This document shows positions 10,163-18,872 of a DNA stretch of 64,000 nucleotides, one piece after another (within the stretch, counting starts at the first letter, position 1; every line of letters begins with the position of its first letter). This stretch comes from Comamonadaceae bacterium (GTDB lineage: Bacteria > Pseudomonadota > Gammaproteobacteria > Burkholderiales > Burkholderiaceae_C). Under the pieces are notes generated by a model that was given only the letters and a program-made list of their open reading frames with translations, had not been told where the DNA came from and searched no databases. The translations under genes and the position numbers were made by a program. Location: NCBI GenBank assembly GCA_004144865.1, contig SEAY01000004.1, forward strand, positions 1-64,000, in the 5' to 3' direction.

Positions 10163-11443
10163 TCAGTAACCCAGCGCGCGCGGCAACGCGGTCACCAGGG
10201 GCGGGAACAGCATGCAGGCCGCCAGCACCGCGTACATCAGCGCGATGAAGGGCCAGACGTTGGCGACCAGCTCGCGCATGCGCACGCCGGTGATGCCGCA
10301 GACGACGAACAGCACGACCCCCACCGGCGGGGTCAGCATGCCGATCACCAGGTTGAGCACGAAGAGGAAGCCGAAGTGCAGCGGGTCCAGCCCGAACTGC
10401 AGGGCGATGGGGTGCAGCAGCGGCACCAGCATGATGTAGGCGGCGTTCGACTCGAGGAACATGCCCACCACGAACAGCAGCACGGACACCAGCAACAGGT
10501 AAACCAGCCCGCTGTCGGTGAAGCCGGTGAGCAGCGCCGTGAGCTTCTGCGGCAGCAGGTCCACCGTCATCAGGTAGGTGATGACGGAGGCGAAGGCGAT
10601 CAGCGCGCCCACCATGGCGGTGGTGATCGCCGCCCGCACCACGATGCCGGGCAGGTCCGAAGGCTTGAGCGTGCGGGTGACGAAGAAGCCGAGCAAGGCG
10701 GCGTAGACCACCGCGATCGCGGATCCCTCGGTGGCGGTGAAGGCGCCGCCCACGATGCCGCCGATCACCAGCACCGGCATGGCCAGCACGATGGCGGAGC
10801 GGCGCAGCTCCGCGAGTACCACGCGCAGGCGGAAAGGCTCGCCCGTGACGGCCCAGCCGCGGCGAGTGGCGATCCACGAGCACAGGGCCATGAAGCCCAC
10901 GGTGATGATGAGGCCGGGCACGACGCCCGCCATGAACATGCCGCCCACCGACACCGAGGAGCCCGCCATGAAGGCGTAGACGATCATCGCGCCGCTCGGC
11001 GGGATGATGGGGCCGAGGTTGGCGGCGGCGGCCACGATCGCGGTGGCGAAGCCTTTGTCGTACACCTTGGCCAGCGAGGGCACCAGCGTGGCGGACAGCG
11101 CGCTCGCGTCGGACACCGCCGCGCCCGACACCGTCGCGAGACCGGCGCCGGACAGCATGGTGACTTGGGCGAGGCCACCGCGCACCCGCCCGACGATGGC
11201 GTTGGCCAGCGTGATCAGCCGCTCCACGATGCCCGCCTTGATCATCAGCTCGCCGGCGAGCATGAAGAAGGGAATGGACATCAGCGGGAAGGAGTTGACC
11301 GCGTGCATCATGCGCTGAGGCACCATGGTCAGGTCGACGCCGGTGGCCAGCAGCGCGAGCAGCGCGGCCACGCCCATGGCGAAGGCGATCGGCAGGCCCA
11401 GCAGCGACAGGCCCATGAAGCCGGCGATCACGGCCCCGCTCAT
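10163..11443 (-). CDS. TRAP transporter large permease (DctM), second set
   Basis: MSGAVIAGFMGLSLLGLPIAFAMG...NLGPIIPPSGAMIVYAFMAGSSVSVGGMFMAGVVPG. Confidence 0.92.
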   Translation of the reverse strand: MSGAVIAGFMGLSLLGLPIAFAMGVAALLALLATGVDLTMVPQRMMHAVNSFPLMSIPFFMLAGELMIKAGIVERLITLANAIVGRVRGGLAQVTMLSGAGLATVSGAAVSDASALSATLVPSLAKVYDKGFATAIVAAAANLGPIIPPSGAMIVYAFMAGSSVSVGGMFMAGVVPGLIITVGFMALCSWIATRRGWAVTGEPFRLRVVLAELRRSAIVLAMPVLVIGGIVGGAFTATEGSAIAVVYAALLGFFVTRTLKPSDLPGIVVRAAITTAMVGALIAFASVITYLMTVDLLPQKLTALLTGFTDSGLVYLLLVSVLLFVVGMFLESNAAYIMLVPLLHPIALQFGLDPLHFGFLFVLNLVIGMLTPPVGVVLFVVCGITGVRMRELVANVWPFIALMYAVLAACMLFPPLVTALPRALGY

Positions 11444-11985
11444 TCCGCACCTCCCGCGCGCTTGACGGGCGGCCCGGCGACGACGACGTGCAGCAGGTGG
11501 AAGGCGCTGAACAGCGCGCCCACGGCGACCGGCACGATGAACCAGGCGACGCTGATGTCCACGGTGGACATCAGTTCGTCCCATTGCTCCAGGCACGTTC
11601 GGATGGCGGCCCAGCAGATCGCGCCCATCATCGCCGCGCCAAGGGCGGCGCCCGCGCGGCGCAGCAGCGACTGGCCGGTGGCCGGCAGCTTGTCCACCAG
11701 CAGGTCGATGCCGATGTGGGCCCCGTCGCGTACGCCCAGCGGAATGGCCAGGAAGATCGACCAGACGAAGGCGAGGCGGCCCACTTCGTCGGCCCAGTCG
11801 ATGGAGCGGTTGAAGCCGTAGCGCAGCGCGACCTGTGCCGAGACCACGGCCACCATCGTGGCGACGGCCGCCACCAGCACGGCGGTGAGGGCGCGGTCGG
11901 CGACGCGCAGCAGGCGCAGCGGCCAGGCGGTGGGCGCGCTCACGGCCGGCAGGGGCAGGGCATGTTCCACGGCTTCGGTCTCCAT
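11440..11985 (-). CDS. TRAP transporter small permease (DctQ), second set
   Basis: RYGFNRSIDWADEVGRLAFVWSIFLAIPLGVRDGAHIGIDLL. Confidence 0.87.
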   Translation of the reverse strand: METEAVEHALPLPAVSAPTAWPLRLLRVADRALTAVLVAAVATMVAVVSAQVALRYGFNRSIDWADEVGRLAFVWSIFLAIPLGVRDGAHIGIDLLVDKLPATGQSLLRRAGAALGAAMMGAICWAAIRTCLEQWDELMSTVDISVAWFIVPVAVGALFSAFHLLHVVVAGPPVKRAGGAE

Positions 11986-11989
11986 GGCT

Positions 11990-12982
11990 TCAGTGCTTGG
12001 CGGCCTCGCCCAGCACCTGGTTCACCAGCTCGGCGCCGGCGCGCTTCTTCACGTCCTCGATGACGGGCAGCGAAGCCTTGCGCATTTCCTCGCGGGCGGC
12101 CGGGGTGACTTCCGTGAAGGTCATCTTCGCCTTCAGTTCGGCGAACTTCGCGGCATCCTGCTCCGCCGCCAGCTTGCGCTGGTAGGTGATGGTGGCGGTC
12201 ATCGCCTCGCGCACCGCCTTCTGGTGCTCGGGCTTCATCTGCTCGAAGGCCTTCTTGCTGGCGACGACGGCGATGAAATCGAAGAAGTGACCCGTGTTGG
12301 ACAGGTGCTTCTGCACTTCGCCGAAGCGGCTGGCGGAGATCACCGTGTAGGGGTTCTCCTGGCCGTCCACCACGCGTTGCTCGAGCGCGGAGTACAGCTC
12401 CTTCACGTCCATAGCCACCGGGTTGGCGCCCAGCGCGCGGAAGGTGTTGAGGTGGGTCTCGTTCGGCTGCAGCCGCACCTTCAGGCCCTTGAGGTCCGCC
12501 ATCGTGCGGATCGGCCCCTTGCTGTTGGTGACGTGGCGCATGCCCAGCTCCATCCAGCCCAGCGAGACGAAGCCCTTGGCCTGCAGCTTCCTGTCGATCG
12601 CGTCGCCCACGGGGCCGTCGATCACGCGAAAGGCCGACTCGCGGTTGGCGAACACGAACGGCAGGCTCACGGCTTCCAGCTCGGGCGCGATGCGCGAGAG
12701 GAACGCCGCGCCGACCCAGGTGAGGGCCAGCGTGCCGGAGCGCACCGCATCGACGTTCTCCTTCGCGCCGCCCAGCTGCATGGCGGGGAACACGTCCACC
12801 TGCAGCTGGTTGTTGGTGAGGCGGGCGACTTCCTTGCGGAACACCTGCTCCACGGCGACGCTGGAAGGATGCTCGGTGGCGAAGTTGCCGGCGATCTGCA
12901 GCTTCTGCTGCGCGGCGGCGGGCAAGGCGCAGCCGGCAGCGAGCAGGGCGGCGATGGCGACGCGGGCGAGGGAGGGCTTCAT
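11990..12982 (-). CDS. TRAP transporter substrate-binding protein (DctP), second set
   Basis: Signal peptide; DLKGLKVRLQPNETHLNTFRALGANPVAMDVKELYSALEQRVVDGQENPY. Confidence 0.92.
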   Translation of the reverse strand: MKPSLARVAIAALLAAGCALPAAAQQKLQIAGNFATEHPSSVAVEQVFRKEVARLTNNQLQVDVFPAMQLGGAKENVDAVRSGTLALTWVGAAFLSRIAPELEAVSLPFVFANRESAFRVIDGPVGDAIDRKLQAKGFVSLGWMELGMRHVTNSKGPIRTMADLKGLKVRLQPNETHLNTFRALGANPVAMDVKELYSALEQRVVDGQENPYTVISASRFGEVQKHLSNTGHFFDFIAVVASKKAFEQMKPEHQKAVREAMTATITYQRKLAAEQDAAKFAELKAKMTFTEVTPAAREEMRKASLPVIEDVKKRAGAELVNQVLGEAAKH

Positions 12983-12998
12983 GGGCGTTCCTGTGGTT

Positions 12999-13745
12999 TC
13001 AGCGAGGGGAATCGAGCAGCCGCGCGATCGCGTCGGGCAGGCCGCGGTGGGGTTTGGCGGGCGGCATGGCGAAGCTGCCGCGCCGGGCGCGGCCCGGCTT
13101 CAAGGCGGCCAGGGTTTCGGCGTGGCGCACGGCGCTGGAGACGCCGTCGACCACCGGCACCGGCAGCTGGCCCTGCAGCGAGCGCGCGAGGCCGGCGAGC
13201 GGCGCGCCCGCCAGGATGATCACTTCGGCGCCGTCCTCGGCGACCGCGCGTTCGGCCAGCGCCTTCAGGGCCTGCGCGTGTTCTTCCTGCACGCCGCCTA
13301 TGCTGGAGAGCGGGCGGTCCAGCGCGCGGATGCTGGCGAGGCGGCTGCCGAAGCCGTAGCTTTCGACCACCTCGCGGTACCAGGCCTGGATGCGCTGCGA
13401 GATCGCGATGATGGAAATGCGGTGGCCCAGCAGGTGCGCGCTGGCGAGCGCCGCCTGCGTCATACCGGTCACGGGCACGGGCATCACTTCGCGCAGCGCG
13501 GCGAGGCCCGGGTCGCCGAAGGCGGCCACCACGATGGCGTCGGCGCGCGCGCAGTGCTCCGCCGCAAGCTGCGCCGCTGCGTACGCACCCAGCATCGCCT
13601 CGAAACGCGTCTCTATGTAGGCGACGCCGAGGGGCGCCGTCAGCACTTCGATCTCGGTGCCGGGCGAAGCGCTGCGCCGTGCCTCGGCGGCTATCAGGTC
13701 CGACACGCTGTCGGAGATGTTGGGGTTGATCAGCAGCACGCGCAT
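12999..13745 (-). CDS. Asp/Glu/hydantoin racemase-family protein lacking the canonical cysteines
   Basis: MRVLLINPNISDSVSDLI...ADAIVVAAFGDPGLAALRE...EVIILAGAPLAG; family fold motifs present, both Cys positions are Ala. Confidence 0.85.
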   Translation of the reverse strand: MRVLLINPNISDSVSDLIAAEARRSASPGTEIEVLTAPLGVAYIETRFEAMLGAYAAAQLAAEHCARADAIVVAAFGDPGLAALREVMPVPVTGMTQAALASAHLLGHRISIIAISQRIQAWYREVVESYGFGSRLASIRALDRPLSSIGGVQEEHAQALKALAERAVAEDGAEVIILAGAPLAGLARSLQGQLPVPVVDGVSSAVRHAETLAALKPGRARRGSFAMPPAKPHRGLPDAIARLLDSPR

Positions 13746-13756
13746 CGTCGTTCCCT

Positions 13757-15178
13757 TCAGGTGCGCCGGGGCAGCAGGGAGGGCGTGCCGCAGGGCAGGA
13801 ACTTGCCCCGGCCGGCCTGGCCGGTGAACTTCTGACCGTCCCACACCACCTCGCCGCGCGAGAGCGTGAGGCCGGGCCAGGCAGCGAGCTTCATGCCCTG
13901 GTAGGGCGTGTAGTCCACCGCGTGGTGCAGCTTTGCGTTGTCCAGCGTCGTCTCCCGCTCGTCCCACACCACCAGGTCGGCGTCGCTGCCCACCGCGATC
14001 GTGCCCTTGCGCGGGTGCAGGCCGTAGGCCTTCGCAGGGTTGGTGGCGGTGAGCTCGACGAACTTCTGCAGCGTGATGCGGCCGCCGAGCACGCCTTCGG
14101 AATACAGCAGCGGCAGCCGCGTCTCCAGCCCGGGGATGCCGTTGGGGATGTGGCGGAAGGCAACTTCCTGGCCGCCGATCTTCTTGCCCTGCGGATCCTC
14201 GTAGCGGAAGGGCGCATGGTCGGAGGAGAACACGGTGAACAGGCCGTCACCCAGGCCGTCCCAGATGATTTCCTGGTTGGCCTTGTCGCGCGGCGGCGGG
14301 CTGCAGATGCAGCGCGCGCCCAGGTAGCTGTCGTCGATGCCGAGGTCCTCGGCGGTAAGGAACAGGTACTGTGGGCAGGTTTCGGCGAACACGTTCAGTC
14401 CGTGGGCGCGCGCCCAGCGAATTTGCTCGATCGCCTCGCGGCCCGACACGTGCACGATGAGGATCGGCACGTCCACCAGCTCGGACAGCGCGATGGCGCG
14501 ATGGGTCGCCTCGCGCTCCACGAGCATGGGCCGCGCGTGCGCATGCCAGCGCGGCGCCGTGCGTCCGGCCGCCTCCAGGCGCTTGGTGAGCCACTCGATG
14601 CAGTCGGCGTTCTCGGCGTGGACCATGGCCAGCGCGCCGTGGGTGCGGGCGACGTCCAGCACGTCCAGGATCTGCGCGTCATCGAGCTTCAGGTCGTCGT
14701 AGGTCATGTAGACCTTGAACGACGTGTAGCCCTGGGCGATCAGCGCGGGCAGCTCTTTCGTGAGCACTGCGGGCGTGGGATCGCTCACGATCAGGTGGAA
14801 GGCGTAGTCGATGCACGCCTTGCCCTCGGCGCGCCCGTGGTAGTCCACCACGGCGGCTTCGAGCGACTGGCCCTTCATCTGCGCCGCGAACGGGATGATC
14901 GTGGTGGTGCCGCCGCACGCCGCCGAGCGGCTGCCGGTGAGGAAATCGTCGGCCATCTTCGCCGGGCCTTCCATCGGCTGGTCGAGGTGGCAGTGCGCGT
15001 CCACGCCGCCCGGGGTGACGGTGCGGCCGGCGGCGTCGATCTCGCGCGCTCCGGCCGGCAGGCCTTCTCCCAGCAGTGCGATGCGCCCGGCACGGATGCC
15101 GATGTCGCAGGAGAACGTGTCGCTGGCCGTCGCCACGCGGGCGTTGCGGATCACCAGGTCGAGCGCGGTGTCAGCCAT
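13757..15178 (-). CDS. Dihydropyrimidinase / D-hydantoinase family amidohydrolase
   Basis: GGVDAHCHLDQPMEG, YTSFKVYMTYDD, MVHAENADC, HVSGREAIEQIRWA, FSSDHAPF. Confidence 0.92.
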   Translation of the reverse strand: MADTALDLVIRNARVATASDTFSCDIGIRAGRIALLGEGLPAGAREIDAAGRTVTPGGVDAHCHLDQPMEGPAKMADDFLTGSRSAACGGTTTIIPFAAQMKGQSLEAAVVDYHGRAEGKACIDYAFHLIVSDPTPAVLTKELPALIAQGYTSFKVYMTYDDLKLDDAQILDVLDVARTHGALAMVHAENADCIEWLTKRLEAAGRTAPRWHAHARPMLVEREATHRAIALSELVDVPILIVHVSGREAIEQIRWARAHGLNVFAETCPQYLFLTAEDLGIDDSYLGARCICSPPPRDKANQEIIWDGLGDGLFTVFSSDHAPFRYEDPQGKKIGGQEVAFRHIPNGIPGLETRLPLLYSEGVLGGRITLQKFVELTATNPAKAYGLHPRKGTIAVGSDADLVVWDERETTLDNAKLHHAVDYTPYQGMKLAAWPGLTLSRGEVVWDGQKFTGQAGRGKFLPCGTPSLLPRRT

Positions 15179-15238
15179 GCGCGCCTCCGGTGGGCACCGC
15201 GATGGTGCGGACTTCACCCCGTTGGAGTGCAGACAACA

Positions 15239-15248
15239 TTGTCGACAA
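15239..15248. promoter_or_regulatory. Candidate GntR operator 1 (TTGTCGACAA)
   Basis: Perfect 10-bp palindrome in the divergent intergenic region; sister site at 15405-15417. Confidence 0.5.
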
Positions 15249-15404
15249 CTTCATGCGGGTGCGGCGGAAAACGAGGAGCAGGTCGTTCATGGGATTCAAG
15301 GGAGCAAGTGCAACTTCCGGGCCACCCCGAGGGCGGGGCGTGGCGGGTATGCCGGCGTGGCAACTATGGTGGACGACGGCGGCGGCAGCTTCGGTGTTTA
15401 CACC

Positions 15405-15417
15405 AATGTCGACAATT
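15405..15417. promoter_or_regulatory. Candidate GntR operator 2 (AATGTCGACAATT)
   Basis: Palindromic TGTCGACA core shared with site 1. Confidence 0.5.
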
Positions 15418-15496
15418 TGAAGCAAAATGCCGTCGTACCGGCGCTTGCCGCCATCCATACTGCAGGGCAGCCCGAAGGCTGCTGGAGACCGATCCC

Positions 15497-16222
15497 GTGA
15501 CCCGACCGTTGCGCCTCGGGGTGCTGACCCCCTCCTCCAATACCGCGCTGGAGCCTCTGACGGCCGCCATCGTGGGCGCCCTGCCCGGCGCGAGCGTGCA
15601 TTTCTCGCGCTTTCGCGTGACCGAGATCGCGCTCGATGCCGCGGCGCTGGGTCAGTTCGACGACGCGCCCATCCTCGCGGCCGCCGAGCTGCTGGCGGAC
15701 GCCAAGGTGGACGTGATCGGCTGGAGCGGCACGTCTTCCGGCTGGCTGGGGTTCGAGCGCGACCGCGCCCTCGTGCGCCGGATCCGCGAGCGCACGGGCA
15801 TCCCCGCCACGACGGCGGTGCTCGCCCTGAACGAACTGCTCGCGCTGCGCGGCATTCGTCGGCTCGCCCTCGTCACGCCCTATACCGCGGACGTGCAGGA
15901 GCGCATCGTGGAGAACTACCGGGCGCTCGGAATCGAGGTCGTCGCCGAGCGCCACCTGGGCATCCGCGTGAACCACGACTTCGCCGGCGTCGCGCCGGAA
16001 ACCCTGGCGGCGCTGATGCGCGAGGTGACGGCCGCCCGGCCCGAGGCCATCACCACCTTCTGCACCAACCTGCACGCCGCGCAGCTCGCGCCGGCCATCG
16101 AACGCGAGCTGGGGATTCCCTTGCTGGACACCGTGAGCACCACGGTGTGGGGCATGGTCCGCGCGGCCGGCGCCTCGCCCGCGGGCATAGTCGGCTGGGG
16201 GGAGCTGTTCCAATGGACCTGA
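15497..16222 (+). CDS. Asp/Glu racemase superfamily, maleate isomerase/arylmalonate decarboxylase-like (GTG start)
   Basis: LRLGVLTPSSNTALEPLT...VDVIGWSGTSSGWLG...ITTFCTNLHAAQLAPAIERELGIPLLDTVS. Confidence 0.8.
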   Translation: MTRPLRLGVLTPSSNTALEPLTAAIVGALPGASVHFSRFRVTEIALDAAALGQFDDAPILAAAELLADAKVDVIGWSGTSSGWLGFERDRALVRRIRERTGIPATTAVLALNELLALRGIRRLALVTPYTADVQERIVENYRALGIEVVAERHLGIRVNHDFAGVAPETLAALMREVTAARPEAITTFCTNLHAAQLAPAIERELGIPLLDTVSTTVWGMVRAAGASPAGIVGWGELFQWT

Positions 16223-16251
16223 AGCCGCGCGGCGCGCGGACCGCCGATAGA

Positions 16252-17001
16252 ATGCCCGCCGCCCTGTCCCCCCGCAACGCCAGCAAGCGACCCATGCCCG
16301 AAAGTCCGCGCAAGACGCCTGGCGGCCCCGCCGAGCGCGAGAAGTCCCTGGACGAGATCTACGAGCGGATCTACGTCGCCATCCTCGAGCACCGCCTGCA
16401 CCCCGGCACCAAGCTGGGCGAGGAGCGGTTGGCGGACATCTTCGGCGTGAGCCGCGCGCGCATCCGCGAGGTGCTGGCGCGCCTGGCCCACGAGCAGATC
16501 GTGGAGCTGTTCCCGCAGCGCGGTGCGTACGTGGCCAAGCCCACCATCGAGCAGGCGCGCGACACCTTCGAGGCCCGGCGGCTGATCGAGCCCGCCGTCC
16601 TGCGGCGGCTGGTGGACACGCTGACTCCCGAGAAGATCAACCGCCTGCGTTCGCACGTGGAGCTCGAGGCCGACGCCCGGCGCCGCGGCGACAAGCGGGC
16701 CATCATCCGGCTCTCGGGCGAGTTCCACACCCTGGTGGCGGAGCTGGCCGGCAACTCCGCGCTGGCGCGCAGCATGCGCGAACTGTGCATGCTGACCTGC
16801 CTGACCATCTTCCTGTACGACGCGCCCACGGCCAAGAGCTGCCGGGAGGACGAGCACCAGACGATCATCGACGCGGTGGCCCGCCGCGACCGCGCACGCG
16901 CCGAGAAGCTGATGCTGGACCACCTGGACCACATCGAGGGCAGCCTGCAACTCGACCAGAACAACGGCGAGGCGGACCTGGAGTCGATCTTCCGCGGTTG
17001 A
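16252..17001 (+). CDS. GntR family transcriptional regulator (FCD type)
   Basis: LHPGTKLGEERLADIFGVSRARIREVLARLAHEQIVELFPQRGAYVAKP wHTH plus C-terminal FCD-like domain. Confidence 0.93.
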   Translation: MPAALSPRNASKRPMPESPRKTPGGPAEREKSLDEIYERIYVAILEHRLHPGTKLGEERLADIFGVSRARIREVLARLAHEQIVELFPQRGAYVAKPTIEQARDTFEARRLIEPAVLRRLVDTLTPEKINRLRSHVELEADARRRGDKRAIIRLSGEFHTLVAELAGNSALARSMRELCMLTCLTIFLYDAPTAKSCREDEHQTIIDAVARRDRARAEKLMLDHLDHIEGSLQLDQNNGEADLESIFRG

Positions 17002-17117
17002 CCGCCGTGAAGAAGTCACGTGGCCCCGGGCCGGTCATCGGGCCCGTTGCGCCATTTACGCTGCCTTTACCGCCGTGGCGCAGGCTGGCGCGTTGAGGGA
17101 TCATCCGATTCCGTGAG

Positions 17118-18866
17118 TTGCACGCCATGCCCTTCGCCGCTTCACGAACCTTCTGGCGCAGCCTGCCCTGGGCAGCGGCGCTGCTGTTGCTGACCCTGGC
17201 CGCGTCCGCCTTCGCGCAGGACGAGGCCGATCCGCCCTCGCGCGTGGCGCACATGAGCGCTCGCCAGGGCAGCGTGGTCTTCGCGCCGCAGGGCGAAGAG
17301 GAATGGACCGAGCTGCCGCAGAACCGGCCGCTGACCGGCGGCGACCGCATCTGGAGTGATCGCGGCGCGCGCGCCGAGCTGCAGCTGGGCACCGCCACGC
17401 TGCACGTGGACGGCCAAAGCCACCTGGGCTTCAGCGAACTGGACGAGGGCAGCGCGCAGTTCATCCTGCAGCAGGGCACCGTCAACGCGCGCGTGCGTGA
17501 GCTCGCGCCGGGCGAGAACTTCGAGATCGACACGCCCAACCTGGCTTTCCGGGCCTTGCAGTCCGGTGACTACCGCATCGACGTGGATCCGCGCAGCGGC
17601 GAAACGCGCGTGGTGGTGGCGAGCGGACGCGCGGCGCTGTACGGCGAAGGCGGCCAGAGCGTGCAGCTGGCCGCCGGGCAGCAAGGCACTTTCAGCGGTC
17701 GCGCCCTGGCGCAGGTGAACGCGCAGCGGCTCGGCCAGGACGATTTCGGGGCCTGGGCCGCGAGCCGCAACCGCGCGGAGGACCAGGCGATCGCGGGGCG
17801 CTACGTGCCGCGCGGGGTGGTCGGTGCCGCCCAGCTCGACCAGTACGGCACCTGGAGCCAGGACGCGAACTACGGGACCGTCTGGTACCCGCAGGTCGTG
17901 GTGCAGGACTGGGCGCCTTACCGCTACGGCCACTGGTCCTGGGTCGCGCCCTGGGGCTGGACCTGGATCGACGATGCGCCCTGGGGCTTCGCGCCCTTCC
18001 ACTACGGGCGCTGGACGATGATCGGCCCCCGCTGGGCCTGGGTACCGGGACCCATGGCGCCGCGGCCGGTGTATGCGCCGGCGCTGGTGGCGTTCTTCGG
18101 CGACGGCGGCTCCGGCGTGAGCTTCACCATCGGCTCCGGCCCGGGGGTGGGTTGGTATCCGCTCGCCCCCGGCGAAGCCTGGTGGCCGTGGTACCGCACC
18201 TCGCCGCGTTACGTGGGCTACGCCAACCACCGCATCGACCTGCGCGCGCACCCGCGCAACACGCACAACCATGTGTGGCGCCAGCGCCCCTTTGCCATCA
18301 CGGCGGTGCGCGAGGACGATTTCCGCCGCGGCCGGCCGGTGCATCGGCAGTGGCAGCGGGTGGAGCCCGATCGCGTGGGCCGCGCGCGCCTCGACGCCGT
18401 GCCGCAGCGTCCCGACTTCCGCCGCGAGCGCGAGACCCGGGCGCAGCCGCGCCTGCAGGCGGCGCCGCCCGTTGCCGTGCAGCCGCGCGAATGGGCGCGG
18501 CGGGAGGTGCCGCCTGCCGTGCGCGAGCAGTACCGTGCCCAGCGCGAGCAGGATCGGCTGCAATCCGACGCGGAGCGCGACGCGCGCCGGCAGATCCGCC
18601 AGGCCGAGCAGCAGCGCCGCCAGGACGATCCGCGCGTGCAGCAGGAGCGGGTGTATCGCCAGCAGGAGCGCAGCACGGGCGGCTTCGAACGCGAGCGCCG
18701 GCGCGATGGCGACAACGGACGCGGGAATGGCCGCGCCGACCGAGGTGATCGGGGTGATCGAGGTGATCGGGGCGACCGCGGCGGCCGCGCGATCCGGGAC
18801 GACCGGGATGACCGCGGCGGTCGCGGCCAGCGCGACGAGGGCGGGCGGGGTCGCGGCTTCCAGTAA
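17118..18866 (+). CDS. FecR-domain / DUF6600-like exported protein with RGD-rich tail
   Basis: Signal peptide; FecR-like region; YGTWSQDANYGTVWYPQVVVQDWAPYRYGHWSWVAPWGWTWIDDAPWGFAPFHYGRW. Confidence 0.8.
   Translation: MHAMPFAASRTFWRSLPWAAALLLLTLAASAFAQDEADPPSRVAHMSARQGSVVFAPQGEEEWTELPQNRPLTGGDRIWSDRGARAELQLGTATLHVDGQSHLGFSELDEGSAQFILQQGTVNARVRELAPGENFEIDTPNLAFRALQSGDYRIDVDPRSGETRVVVASGRAALYGEGGQSVQLAAGQQGTFSGRALAQVNAQRLGQDDFGAWAASRNRAEDQAIAGRYVPRGVVGAAQLDQYGTWSQDANYGTVWYPQVVVQDWAPYRYGHWSWVAPWGWTWIDDAPWGFAPFHYGRWTMIGPRWAWVPGPMAPRPVYAPALVAFFGDGGSGVSFTIGSGPGVGWYPLAPGEAWWPWYRTSPRYVGYANHRIDLRAHPRNTHNHVWRQRPFAITAVREDDFRRGRPVHRQWQRVEPDRVGRARLDAVPQRPDFRRERETRAQPRLQAAPPVAVQPREWARREVPPAVREQYRAQREQDRLQSDAERDARRQIRQAEQQRRQDDPRVQQERVYRQQERSTGGFERERRRDGDNGRGNGRADRGDRGDRGDRGDRGGRAIRDDRDDRGGRGQRDEGGRGRGFQ
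18741..18776 (+). repeat. 4 x 9-bp in-frame tandem repeat (cgR-ggY-gaY, Arg-Gly-Asp)
   Basis: cgaggtgat cggggtgat cgaggtgat cggggcgac. Confidence 0.9.
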
Positions 18867-18872
18867 GCCGCG

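Noticed and set aside
9125-11821. 898-aa plus-strand ORF across the TRAP genes
   Set aside because: Low-complexity His/Gln/Arg shadow translation of well-supported minus-strand TRAP genes.
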